Shown here: piece after piece, positions 21,740-33,259 of the stretch
Layout: the number at the start of each line of letters is the position of its first letter
Numbering within the stretch: the stretch's first letter is position 1
Source of the DNA: Liolophura sinensis
Taxonomy: Eukaryota; Mollusca; Polyplacophora; Chitonida; Chitonidae
Reading direction: 5' to 3'
Assembly (NCBI RefSeq): GCF_032854445.1
Contig: NC_088301.1
Coordinates: 44,811,187-44,875,186, forward strand
Length of the DNA stretch: 64,000 nt
Translations under genes and position numbers: made by a program
Notes under the pieces: generated by a model
What the model was told of the DNA's origin: nothing
What the model saw: the letters and a program-made list of their open reading frames with translations, nothing else
Database searches by the model: none

Positions 21740-23828
21740 TAGGTGCAGTGTTTTGATATTAGTAATGGGATAGGAGTAACCTTCCTCGTATGCACACTGA
21801 AAAGAAGTAAAAGAATTATGGAGAACAATATATACTTTACTTTGAACTCACTTATTCATTTGGATTTCAATGTATAAATCTGAAAACAAAGGGAATACTT
21901 TCTTGAGTCATGGGAGCCCCACAATATGACCTGCTGCAAGTGCCGAGCACCTTTTAAATAGTATGGTGTCCCCCGTATACGTAGAATATACATGGACTTA
22001 ACGTGGACTTTAAACGAATTACAATACCTTGAAATAGTTCAAAGGTTCTGATCAAGTATCATAGTACAATGAGAAAATACATGTACCTTGAAATAGTTTG
22101 ATATTCTAAAAACGTGAAACACAATTCGCCTTTTTTATCATATACCTATGGCTGCTACCCGACTGATACAGAGGCATCCGATATTTTTCCGTACACGCAT
22201 CCTCTGAAAACCTGGACTACTTTCAATGTTTACATTCAAAGTGCCCTCTACCAGGGAAAGCCCTGAACTACCTAACTTTACGGTATACATGTAACAGCTA
22301 GGCCTACTGAAAATTGAAATGAACAGGAACTGTGCGGAACGTGTAAGTGTACAGCCTGAGGCCCAGATAAATTCTACTACTTGTATCTTCCAATAGGCTT
22401 GTATGTTATATCCATTGTGCCGTTCTGTCTCTCGGTGTCGAAATGTTGGTGGTATAATTCTCAAATTTTCCTCGGTGTTTTACAGATTTTCCAAGATTTC
22501 CATTTGGTGTAAAATATTGTTGCTATTCTGTCATAGTTCCAAAAACATCTATAGGCAGTCAGGGATCATAACTGGAAATACAGATCATAAGTGTTGATCT
22601 CCTTTCATACCTGTAAGCTTAATCATTTCAATGCTACCTTTTTTGGTGGGGGCTGGGGTGGGGGTGGGGTAGGGAACCAACATTTATACTTTTGATGTTG
22701 GTGGGGGAGGGCTTTGTTTAAGTTAAAACTTGCTCCAGTTAGGATATTATTAAGTAAATGTGAATTGTAAACTCTCTAGTATTGAAGCTAAAAGTTAATT
22801 AGAAAATTAAATTAACTATTCAAACGGGAATTCTGTAATTCTAGAATTGTTACATGTAATAACCATAGAATCCCTTCTTCGTGAAATAAACCAAAATAGC
22901 AGATTAAACAAATTGAACTGAGGCGTTTACCCAAATAATTTTTTTTAAAATTTTTGTCTAGGTTGCTTGCACCATCTTTTATTACATCAGTAAAAACTTC
23001 CTTTATTCATATATAATTGTAAGCACCATTATTTTATCACTTCCAGATGAAATCTATGGGTATACAAATGAAATCTTTAGCCATGTCACTCTTTTATTTT
23101 GTAGCCAAGCCAACTGATATGTAAAAGTACCGGTAAGGTCCAGGTTGATATACAGTCACCCTTTCTCTTCCCATGGACGTCTAGCCCAATGCTTTCGTCA
23201 ACTTCATGCTGTTTGTACTTACTGTTCAAATCTGATTTTTTTATTTAACGGTAAAAACGTGCAGGAGTGCTCTACATGTTCCCTCGGACAACTGTAGCCA
23301 AGGATATGAGTGTAGGCCTTTCAGAGTAAATAGGAAGTACACGATGTGACAGCCTTTCTTGCAACAGGATGGTAATTCGATAGATAAATCGTTTCTTACA
23401 TGGAAAAGAAATTCCATAAGAATTCTGACTCAACACTGTAGTAATCAGGCTAGGGCTTGAACTCCTAAATATCCGCGTCTTAGAAACATGTAAAAAAGTG
23501 TTCAGCCTAATTTCTTCTTTTATGTAATCTTTGAAAACATACATTACGAGCTCAACAGGTAATTCAGAGATTTTCTCTGATTTATGCTCATTTACTGGAC
23601 AGTTGGTGAAGAGATATTAGTCAAATAAATAAACCAAGAAAGCGGATTATGCATTTGTAATTACTCTTTTATTTGATATTAATAATTGTAATAATGTGTG
23701 CTTGTGTACATCACCATGAATATTTCATTATCCGCAGTCTGTTAGTATGGTTACATGGCACCTCGTTAGTTTGAGACCAGTGGTTTTAACAGATGGAGTT
23801 GTCCATTTTTGTGTTGCAGGATAAAGAG
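21740..23828. other. Intronic or intergenic, nothing firm
   Basis: A G-rich stretch (about 22642-22675, GGGGTGGGGGTGGGG type) and short frames. If 21653-21738 is a real first exon, this would be its first intron. Confidence 0.35.
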
Positions 23829-23829
23829 C

Positions 23830-24017
23830 ATGTAGTCTGTTCCTATCTACAGAGCTGGATGCTACTGGTTACACAGCTGTGCATGACTGTGCTTACGGGG
23901 CAGTGTGTCACTGGTCACTGGGTAGTGTGTTATTGGTTACAGATCATTGTATTACATTGTGTTACTGACAACTGGTTATGGAGCAGTATGGTACTGGCCA
24001 TAGAGCATTGTGGTTAG
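23830..24017. repeat. Degenerate minisatellite, about 25-bp unit
   Basis: Repeated phrases of the type GTGTTACTGGTTACAGAGCA recur about seven times with heavy divergence. The 74-codon plus frame across it is a product of the repeat. Confidence 0.6.
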
Positions 24018-24182
24018 GGATAAGTGCATTACCGCCTATAGATGAGATGAGAACGTTAATGGTAATGAGCTTTATGTGTGACAGTGAACAAATCCAGTCT
24101 ACAAATTAGTATGATTCATTTACAAATTACCTTAATTTTTCAGTTCTAGGTAGTTAAATTAAAGAGAGTACTACGTTGAATT

Positions 24183-24428
24183 TAGCACATTTCTTTGCTA
24201 TGGTAATAAATAGTTTTTGTTGAATTAATAGATTTCTTTGTATAACTGATACAAAGCAGTTTTATTAATTTGACAAGCTAGTTTGTTAAATTAACACATT
24301 ACTTTGTTAAATGAATTAACACATTACTTTGCTAAATGAATTAACAAAGCAACTTTGTTAAAATTAATTTAACAAAGTACTTTGTTGACAACATAGAACA
24401 AAATACTTTGTTAATAGTAACAAAGTAG
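24183..24428. repeat. Array of small palindromes, ACAAAGTACTTTGT type
   Basis: Variants of TTAACAAAGTACTTTGTTAA recur through the region, many separated by AATTAAC. The right end reads AGATTTTTCAGTG, which resembles a CACTG-type terminal inverted repeat of a MITE. No matching left end was found. Confidence 0.6.
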
Positions 24429-24499
24429 ATTTTTCAGTGTGCAGTCGATCCTAAATTTACCGTTTCCATGAACCCGGTACGCTCATAACATCAGCGGGT

Positions 24500-24555
24500 A
24501 TACCTCAGCAGGCTTTCACCTCACAGTGAGGTGAGGTGAAAGCCTGCCGAGGTAT
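24500..24555. repeat. Strong hairpin, 25-bp arms and 6-nt loop
   Basis: The arm 24500-24524 (ATACCTCAGCAGGC then TTTCACCTCAC) pairs with 24531-24555 at 24 of 25 positions around the loop AGTGAG. Confidence 0.9.
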
Positions 24556-24676
24556 GAACCCAGCGTCTTTTGTCTCCCCATCGTCTGAATGTAAACAGCA
24601 AATACATTTGGCGCTCACACACTCACGTCAGTCATCAGTAGTTTTATCATTAATTTCTAGCGGTGCGCCATCATCA

Positions 24677-24821
24677 ATGTTCACTGCTCGTTTTGAAAAT
24701 GTCCAGTGTATTCTCCGGAACTACAGCCACACACTATCAGTGGCTACACGGCCGCACAAGGACAACATTTTCAATAAACGACGACTTTACATCACTGTTG
24801 TAGATTCAAACTTTCACTCAG
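24677..24821 (+). CDS. Weak candidate coding exon
   Basis: From ATG 24677 the frame gives 48 protein-like codons (MFTARFENVQCIL, later NKRRLYITVVDSNF) up to a weak donor CTCAG/GTCAAA. A CRE-like CACGTCAGTCA lies about 55 bp upstream. Family not recognised. Confidence 0.2.
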
Positions 24822-24824
24822 GTC

Positions 24825-26095
24825 AAACTTTTTTTTATGAGCAAAGCAAAATGATTAGCTAACTAAAGGTCACTTATTGCTACTCAAGATTTATTTTCTA
24901 AAATGTTGTTCTAAAACTTTTTGTCCATGCGTTTAGCAATACCTCAAACGTTTGGATCAAGTCACTATTCAATTTACTGAAAATGTGTCATAAAGATAAC
25001 CGAGAAACTATACATTCACAAAGCAAATTCATTAACCCCATTAATATCTGTATGGTGATAGTCTTTCGCAGATAGCTAAAATATGCATGGTTTAGTTTTG
25101 TATAGCTCGGTACTGGGAAAGGCACAATAGCACTAAACTCAGTGCAAAATTACTAAATATATGTATATGTGCATTTCATGTCTGACATCACCCAGATCAT
25201 ATATCACTTGACTATATAAAAAGAACTTGCTAAGGTGTAATGGATAGGTGATTTAAATTTGCTCTTGACAAAGACATAATACTAGTATAACACAAAGGTA
25301 CAAGTTCAGAGAACTTTGGGAACAGTTTAGGCCGTCCCATTGTACATTGTACAGATATGTGTACTTAACACACCCAGCTGCAAGCTGAAGTTTAATAAAT
25401 TATCACCTGTTGTCTTCAAAATGACAAGAAACTAACAGTTGGCGATGGTTGTTTACGCTGTGGCCATTATTTTGAACTACGATATAATTAAGTGCTAATA
25501 AGGATGAATATCTTGAATCTTAAAATGGTTAATGCAATTACATAATGTTGGAGTATCATCACTCAGTATCATTGTAAGAAACATTCATGAGATTACAGAA
25601 GTTTTGATAAAATGTATGAAATAGAAATGGCTAAGTGCAAACTAGAAGCAAGTATCAGTTTGATTCACAACAAAAAGAACTTACACTCTGTACCGTTCTT
25701 TAGATCTTTATATACATCATGAATTGTTAAAATAATTCATGCTTATGTATATTATGTAGTTCTGGTTTGAACCCGATTAGACCCAAGTATATGAAACAAA
25801 AGGCCAGTTTAGCTAACATATTGCTCCAATGTACTTGTTGTAAGATGTTCTGACATTTGAAATGAATTACTTCTAAATGGAGTGTGCTTGATAAACTAGT
25901 TTCTCAATCAGTCAATGAATAGGCTCTAGGCTCGATTATTCTGTATGGACCTGTGGGAATGTAAAGATGAGGACAGTTGTCATTTTTGTACAGATATTGA
26001 TTCACTCGTGCTTTAGCGACTTGCCACTTTAGCTCAGCTAGGGTTTTATTCTTAGTGTTCGTGTGCATCCTTTATTACGAACCCAGTCTTTAAAT
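24825..26095. other. Non-coding, nothing supported
   Basis: A+T-rich, without recognised repeat or exon. Confidence 0.4.
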
Positions 26096-26099
26096 ATTG

Positions 26100-26770
26100 T
26101 ATTATATATTTTTTTTATTTGTTCTTGAGCTTACCTTGTCTTGAGAGTAGTCATATTACTCCCATCCACCGTGAAGGATTTTATCGGGTTTGGAGATATC
26201 GGATTTCACACCATTCAACATTTATCATTTGTACACCATACTCTGTGCGTAGCACTTTGTGAACTTGTATCTCGCCACTTGCTAATTTTTGAGACATTAT
26301 TTTTGGACTTGTATCGCTGATTGTCTCTACATCGTCGTACATTTCACCCCAGTTTACCCTGAAGGTGATTTTGTGTGAGTGAAACATACATCACGGACGC
26401 TCTGTCAACCCGTCCGCTCTGACAAGCTACACCTTCACAGGCACTTGGGGAACAACCATCATCAGCGTGCCGTACCATCTACAGCTTGTCACTAATCGGA
26501 CTGTCCTCCTTCGATTGGAGAATTCTTCTGAGCTGTGGATTCTGTATTTACGTGGACTGACTTGCCTTTGGAAGCCGGAATATTCCATCCGGATTTGGAC
26601 GTTGTCATCAGTAAGAGACTTTATATTTTTGTAATTATTTGTATTGTTTTTGTATGTTATTATCAGTTGTATTACTTGTCTATCTTGTTCAAATATAAGT
26701 ATTGAACCTATTCAAGCGTCTTCGTGTTTCTTTGTTTGATCTTGTGTAAGGCCTATCGCCTATCGAAGCC
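26100..26770 (+). mobile_element. Possible solo LTR or LTR-like segment
   Basis: A block with CpG-containing unique sequence, a T-rich downstream half, and an end of the type TGATCTTGTGTAAGGCC followed by CTATCGCCTATCG. This resembles R-U5 ends of invertebrate Gypsy-type LTRs as I recall them. No second LTR, primer-binding site or gag-pol was found, and the boundaries are guesses. The minus-strand frame at 26181-26387 would be antisense to it. Confidence 0.22.
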
Positions 26771-26961
26771 AGTTTTTTCTCATCTTTACTCTCTGATAGT
26801 GGTACCCTTACATCCTTATTACCAAGACGCCTAACACCTTGGCTTATGCTGAATTAGGTAAAGAAAAAATTGCTATTTATTTTACCTCACTGGGCCAGAA
26901 TTACACTTTGAATTAACACCAAGTAACTCATGAGACAACAAAATCATATTTAATGAATTAC

Positions 26962-27059
26962 CTTGTCCATAGTTTATTTCGAAGATACACGACCCCGTGG
27001 TATACTCCGACAGACCATGAGTACTGACATCCAATGTTCTATCAAAGGCAGACCTAAAC
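26962..27059 (-). CDS. Candidate internal exon, 32 full codons, next to a SINE insertion
   Basis: An acceptor (GAGGATTTTCAG, ending at 27060) and donor (GGACAAG/GTAATTC, intron from 26961) enclose 98 nt: one nucleotide, 32 open codons and one nucleotide. The translation is protein-like (RSAFDRTLDVSTHGLSEY, then GSCIFEINYGQ). The family was not recognised. A SINE-A copy lies immediately upstream in transcript orientation, with its target-site duplication overlapping the polypyrimidine/acceptor zone. Confidence 0.45.
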
Positions 27060-27066
27060 CTGAAAA

Positions 27067-27185
27067 TCCTCTCCAGCCGTAGGTGCGCAGGTCTGCAGCA
27101 ACCTGCGGGTGGTCGTGGGTTTCCCCAGGGCTGTGCCCGGTTTCTTGAGTACGGCGTGAAACACCAATCAAAAAAATAAATCAAA
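27067..27185 (+). repeat. SINE-A, 5'-truncated, with 11-bp target-site duplication
   Basis: Starts within the core (CTCTCCAGCCGTAGGTG), continues GGTCGTGGGTTTCCCCAG and ends in an AAATAAATCAAA tail; an internal segment before TTCTTGAGTACGG is deleted. TAAACCTGAAA occurs at 27055-27065 and 27186-27196. Confidence 0.88.
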
Positions 27186-27199
27186 TAAACCTGAAACTG

Positions 27200-28000
27200 G
27201 AAACCGATCATTATCTTAGAATTTACTTAATCCTCCCTGAGTGAGGGACAGGCAAAGACCGAGCACGTTCTAAGAAACATCGGGCATCCCTAGAGTGAAA
27301 AAACAAGCAGATACCCCTAACTCCTCGTGGTTTGAACACAGACAATTTGACATTAACCCATCATTTCCATTTTATCACATTAGTATACCCATATATCATA
27401 TAATATAATTAAAGACATACAGCAGAGAGGTCCCAACCACACACAAATTTCCACAAACACTGAATAAAAGAGCTGCAAGTATAAAGTTAATGACCAGGGC
27501 CTAACAATAGTAATATAGTAATATCTATAAACAGGAAACAAACTCTCGTTCCCACGGACCTGTCCGCCTGAAGCTCCGATGAACATAGTTGAAAAAAAGA
27601 CTTTCCCGGCCTCTTTTCTGAATAAGGCGGAAAGGGTATGGTCAATGCTTTGATGAGGAACTGCAAACCCTCCCTTGCTTAACACGTATGATCCAACCGC
27701 GGCATTGACCCTCCACTTGTTTGCTGTCTCGCACGCCCCTCGACGTCAAACGAGGTAGCAAGTGACAGAAGGCTTTTTGATGCCCTCTGTAAGAGCGAAG
27801 AGAGCTCGCCGAAGCCCGCACACATCATACAAAGGAAGGGGTGCAATTTCAGCGTACGTAAGTCAATCCTGCCTAAGTCGATCATCTGAATATCTAGTTT
27901 TGGATGATCGGCACCAATATTCCACTTCATTTTCTTCCCTTCCTTCCCTACCATGTTATGATTAGCCTCAGGCCTTCCACAAATTCCTCAGCCCACTTCT
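27200..28000. other. Spacer with unexplained minus-strand frames
   Basis: Minus-strand frames at 27679-27954 and 27380-27685 have protein-like parts, for example ALFRKEAGKVFFSTMFIG. They have no recognisable domain or consistent splice sites. They could be a decayed element or a processed copy. Confidence 0.25.
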
Positions 28001-28012
28001 CCACCCAGTAGA

Positions 28013-28227
28013 TATTTATTTATGTATTTATTTGATTGGTGTTTTACGCCGTATTCAAGACTATTTCACTTATACGACGGCGGCCAGGATTATGGTGGGG
28101 GGAATCCGGGCAGAGCCCGGAGGAAACCCACGACCATAAGCAGGTTGCTGACAGACCTTCCCACTTACGGTTGGAGAGGAAGCTAGCATGAGCTGAACTC
28201 GCAGGGACCGCATTGGTGAAAGACTCC
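28013..28227 (-). repeat. SINE-A, with 12-bp target-site duplication
   Basis: Antisense tail, CGCCGTATTCAAGACTATTT, the ACGACGGCGGCCAGGATTAT core and the GGAAACCCACGACC block are present. Only part of the tRNA-like head remains (to about ACCGCATTGGTGAAAGACTC). CCACCCAGTAGA occurs exactly at 28001-28012 and 28228-28239. Confidence 0.92.
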
Positions 28228-28239
28228 CCACCCAGTAGA

Positions 28240-30135
28240 AATAACTGTAATTAGATCCCATACACACATGGCCCTTACAGGGTGATCTACAGAATAAGAA
28301 AAAAATATTCGACAGAAGTGCAGTGTCGTGCAAAACAGTAAATAGATGATTTAATTAAATATGCGAATATATTTTTGATAATTCCAGATTCTAAATTCTA
28401 AATTGCTTTGCTGTATCTACACCGTTCCATTTCGAGAAGAATGTTTTAAAGTCATGACCTGAGAGACCTAGAAAACACAGTTCTCATAACGACGGCAGAA
28501 ATCTTATACCTAGTAACAAGCGTGCCATCAAAATGACCCAAAGGTTGTAGAGAAGGGGTATTTCTGGGAGTCCTTGTATTCCGTAACACCTGTGGACACA
28601 AGCAGTTGTGGAAGAAAATCGCATACCTGATCGTTTTTGGAAAACAGTAAACGCGCTGAAAGCAGATTACCATCCTTGGCTTTGATGTAAACGCATTTTA
28701 CTGTGAGAAATCCACAAAATGCTAGTAGAAAAGCGACCTCTAAATATGTTCGTTTCGAAAAAGAGTTTTAGTGCTGAAAACAAGGCGCCTAAAAATAGGC
28801 AAACAGCTGTCTGCCTTACAAGGCCATTGGCGATATAAGCCATCCAACAGCTTTCTGTTAATAAAGAAATGAACGGTGTTGAATTTGTAAAACTATGTAG
28901 TCTTACTTAAACTAGGTAAGTGTTAACCGCATATGAGGATAACTGACGTCAACACATGATTGCTATATATAACACTACTTGGATCAATGATGCAGGTTAA
29001 TGCCTGTTTGAACACATCGTCGTCCTAAAATTGTTCTAAGACGACGACCTAGTCAGTCTTTTGGTTCTCGCAGATTCGGGTACAGTGAATGACATTGCTT
29101 TGGCGGTTGAAATTGCGCTCTTGATCTGGCGTCTGGATTGGTGGCAGATGGTGGCACATTTCTGCCATGATTTCCGTGCCTTCGTGGCTAAATGGGCTAT
29201 GATCTGTCGGTCACCAGCCATCCACTTCTTAGCCACCTTACTTCTGACACTTGTCCCTGGCTTTTCCCTCGCCATGACCTAATCCCTATCACGTTCAAAG
29301 TGACAGTTCTGGGATTCATATTACTTTCTCCGTGGGGAGTCAAATACCACTTCAAGAAGTAAATGACAAACCTAAAATTCAGATAATTTTTTCAAGACTA
29401 CATGTAACCTGTTAAACGTCTGTTAGGTTACACGTCTGTTTTAGTCTAATACTGTGAGTGATTGCGCATAGGCGTTATCTAGCCCGCTACCGCTTTAGCC
29501 AATAATATTATATAAAGCAAGAAAGATGGGAGGAAAATGTGAGGATTTTTTACATTAACTGTTTGCTTAATAATATAAAGATAAATCCAGAGTTTTCGGT
29601 ATGAGCTAATGATAAGAAACATCATGATACTCCGTGTACGGACCAAGAGTAAAACCATCAAGATTATCATATATTAAAATAGTTTGTTTACAGATGAGAT
29701 GAGCTGACGTGAGTATTAAAGAAGTGGAATCACAGATCAGTTGTTTCAGTGGTGATTCTATCTCAGACCAAATGAATGTAGCCTTGGAGGACATTTTTGG
29801 TAATAATTTTCAAGAAGTCTTCAGACGATACTAAACAAAAGATATGTTTTTTCCCAGTTCCCTATTTCCCATATCGTGTAACCGACCGTTTTCTTCAGAT
29901 GAAACATTTGGACTCGTAACATTGTTGGTGGAAGGAATTTCCATAGCCTATCTGCTTCACACACAACGTCACAAAATACTTACCGTCGCAGATGAGTATG
30001 TGATAAGTCTTACAAGACAGCGAGAGTGCTGTGTTATGTGCAAAAAAGAATAGTAGATGATACCGGTTTAAAATCAATATCTTTAATTATTTATTTCATG
30101 TAGCAACCAATACCGCAAGTTGTGAATTCAGACAA
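28240..30135. other. Spacer with a G+C-rich overlapping ORF pair
   Basis: At 29036-29282 both strands are open (79 codons minus, 73 plus) in locally G+C-rich DNA. The minus frame is Lys/Arg/Ala-rich and the plus frame hydrophobic. Neither is recognised and no splice signals match. The rest shows nothing. Confidence 0.3.
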
Positions 30136-30139
30136 TTAA

Positions 30140-30330
30140 ACGGTGAAATTAAACATATTCGCCGTTCTCGTCCATTTCTGTATTCATTTCTCACACATAG
30201 CGAAATATGGGCTGCATTTGCGACTTCCATCTAACGTAAATACAACCAATATTCCGAAATGGATGGAAAGTTTTGACGAGCCGATTTACTCAATCGTGTG
30301 GATATTTTCTGTTGCTAAGAGATTCTAGAA
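30140..30330 (+). repeat. Interspersed repeat R3
   Basis: Shares CACACATAGCGAAATATGG, CTGCATTTGCGACTTCCA and ATTCCGAAATGGATGGAAA phrases with 39550-39660 and, more weakly, 31110-31225. Non-coding and unclassified. Confidence 0.6.
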
Positions 30331-30349
30331 TAACTACGAAAAGTGAAAT

Positions 30350-30535
30350 TTGGAATGGTCACACGTAACCGGTGAAATATGGTCTCTTATCAACTTACCT
30401 CAGGGTTTTATTCTAACTGCTCATGCAAATGCTTAAATAGCAAAGTTTGTGACCTTAGCGCCATGGCTAAAGCAGTGAAGTTACTTGCTATTTATTAAAC
30501 GTCACTGGTCTAGAATTGCATTAGCACAGAATATG
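30350..30535 (+). repeat. Interspersed repeat R2
   Basis: GGTCACACGTAACCGGTGAA, then TCAGGGTTTTATTCTAACTG, ending AAACGTCACTGGTCTAGAAT. It follows R3 directly. Confidence 0.75.
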
Positions 30536-30539
30536 TACA

Positions 30540-32266
30540 CAGACACCTAATGACTCCTTGTCGCGAATGACTGTAAAATTGTTAAGAACGACGTGAAACC
30601 CCAGGCATACATACATATGTATATCTGTCCAAATAAACACAGTTCTGCAGTCATATATCTTAGAAGACTTTGTACATGGAAATCTTGTGACAGAATGTTG
30701 GTAGACCCTGCACTGACGATAGGCCTACCTCCGACAACAACACGTTAAGTACGCATTTACAAAATTTATAGTCACTGTAAATGCATCCAAAACGTGGAGT
30801 TGGTGAAGGTTTTTCACAAGCACTTCTGTTCTTTTCAGTGTGTGCAGGTGGAGCAGGTGTAATGATCCAGATCTTCTGCTGACAGACCTCATCAGGTATT
30901 ACCGTCAAAGTTGAGTACTGAGTATATGTGATAAGATTGGGGGTATAATGGAACATTTGGTGCTATAGACATATAATTAAAATCTTGATTTACTTATTTT
31001 AATAATGAATTTCGGAATGCGTGGATACAGAAATATTGAAATGACTGACATTTTTTGCCACCCTTCTCCATCAGGAATGAATCATTTGTGGCGCAAATCT
31101 CACACTCAGGTAAACGTTGTCTGTGTTTGCGACTTGCAGGTAAATGATTGAACAACACGCAAATACAATTAATAATCAGAAAAGGGTGGAAGTTTTGACC
31201 TGTCAATTTACGTCAATATTTTCTATTGAATACATATTATAGAGTTTCAAGCAGATACATGTAATTAATCTGAAAATTGGGTATATATTTAAGTAAGCAA
31301 TATATATTCTATAGTTGTCTCCCTTTGCCGTAAGTAGATTGTTTTATCTTGTCTTCCCCTCTTGGAGAAACACCAATGAAAAAACCGTTTCAATAAATTT
31401 ACAAATTCATATCTATTGTAGATGCACCTAATACGTAAAGTTTGCGAAATTTCTTGAGCTGATGGACAAATTTATTGCCTGATTCAGTAAATGTGTTGTA
31501 TATGCACCATCAAAATATACAACATTGAACACGCAAAACATGAATAAATAAAAAAAATTTAAAAAACTTACTGGTGTGTTTTGCAGTAATTCACTTTTCA
31601 TTGAAGTTATTTGTTAATTTGATTGTGCTTAACGTCATTCAGAAGAATTTTCTTCTTACAGTTTTATGGGTAGAAAAAGTAGAGTATCCTGAATTAACCA
31701 CCAACTTTTGGCACGTTACAAATAAACTTTCCTACAACTAACGTGCATATCACATTAGTGGAAGAAAATTGGTCTTCGTCGAACGTTCATATACGCAAAC
31801 CGGCACCCCAGCGTTAAGGCCAGAATTAAACATATTCCCATTGATTGAGACAAGCGTGTGGACTCTTCTCTCCCTTTTTGATGGAAGGTGTTTCACAGTT
31901 TACTGCTGAAAAATTTCTGCTGTTGTCTTGTTAACACCATCACGAATGTAGCGGATTGTTTTACTTGAATACAATAAACAATAATTCATCTGCAAGGGAT
32001 GAGTGGGTTAAAGGATTTTGTGTGCATTGAGTCCTGTATCACCATACGCTCAGCCTGCATCGTACACACGACAAGTGTCCGCAAGTGGAATAAACTAGAA
32101 AAAGGCATGTATTCCTAATTGCATCCAAGAGAAAATAAGGCTAAAAACATCCACAAACACAGAACCTTTTGATTCTAGTGTGAATAGATTTTCTGATTTA
32201 GAACAAAACAGGCATGGCATTGGTGTTTAAGAAGAACAATAAACTGAAGATGGTCACATACCTTAC
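30540..32266. other. A+T-rich region with diverged R3 pieces
   Basis: R3-like segments lie at about 30735-30800, 31110-31225 and 31390-31470 (TTGTAGATGCACCTAATACG, compared with TTGTAGATGCGCCCGAAACG at 39.9 kb). No gene supported. Confidence 0.45.
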
Positions 32267-32297
32267 CTTGTTCATACCAGAAGCGCTTTGTTAAAAA
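32267..32297 (-). CDS. Weak candidate 31-nt exon
   Basis: A donor AACAAG/GTAAGG (intron from 32266) ends a short open stretch reading FLTKRFWYEQ after the acceptor ACACAATCAG. The pyrimidine tract is poor and the size small, so chance is quite possible. Confidence 0.18.
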
Positions 32298-32299
32298 CT

Positions 32300-33003
32300 G
32301 ATTGTGTAATCATGCTAATGTGAGCATAAAATCTAGTTAAATAGTTCCATCTACTTTATATTATCACTCACTACATAAATAAATAAAACGTATACAATAC
32401 CATTTATGAAATGCAAGAATATCATCATAACAAACATTGTTTTCATAACATAGAAAAGTACAGCACAGAGAATGAAATAACACTTTTGTACCAACAATCT
32501 ATTTACAATAAGAATAATATAAAGGAGTACTAAATATAAGTATTAAGGAGACATAATTTTTCAGTCTGATACGCAGATATATCAACTTTTACACGTACTT
32601 TCATTACTGTAAGATTACCTTGTGCCAAATCAAGTGAATGCCTGGTGTTATCTTCATTCTATTACATACACCCGTGTGCCTCGTTTTTATAGAAGCGTTA
32701 TGACACCTACGAACCAAAGTTCATCCGATGCATATTTAATCCCGTGACATTGATGTAGGTTATGCAACTCACAAAAAAACGTCACTCACCTGGAATTACT
32801 CAGAATGTGGTGTTATCAGAAACATGAAAAGTAGGTAAATGGACTGGAAGCTTAGTCCACCAGAAAAATCCGGGTTCAGCAAATTTCGGCTGAGAATTCC
32901 AGCTCAAGTCATATAAAACGATTTACATGTTCAGTGTTTAAAAACCTGCATATTGTCTGACGTCCGACTATATAAGATCTCCATACAAATAAAATGACAT
33001 ATC
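32300..33003. other. Non-coding, R2 end fragment only
   Basis: AACGTCACTCACCTGGAATT followed by ACTCAGAATGTGGTGTTATC (about 32778-32820) is an R2 right-end fragment. Nothing else recognised. Confidence 0.4.
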
Positions 33004-33252
33004 CACTGAGAGAAAAGTTTGAGACAACTGACTCAAAAATCGGAGTATTCAATGGAGCTTTTTCAACCCAGAAAACTGAGTCATATTACCTGATCAGCTT
33101 AATAAAAAGACTCATATGATTGTATTTTAACTCACTTGGTAAGTCAGAAAACTCACAGTAGTCGTCTATGGCTCATTTACATAGTCATATGACTTCTGAG
33201 TCAAATTAGCTCAGTTGAATTACTCGGATTTTTAGTAAGTTGATCCAGTGTA
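33004..33252. mobile_element. MITE-like element with terminal inverted repeats
   Basis: The left end, from CACTGAGAG through CAACTGACTCAAAAATCGGA, is matched in reverse complement at the right end, from CACTGGAT through CAACTTACTAAAAATCCGAG. Direct flanks share ACATAT, compatible with a decayed 8-bp target duplication of hAT type. The interior is rich in TGACTC/GAGTCA motifs. No ORF. Confidence 0.5.
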
Positions 33253-33259
33253 CATATGT

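Noticed and set aside
29036-29282. Overlapping ORFs on both strands in a G+C-rich patch
   Set aside because: No splice signals, no recognisable domain, and neither strand is preferred. Higher G+C alone lowers the stop frequency.
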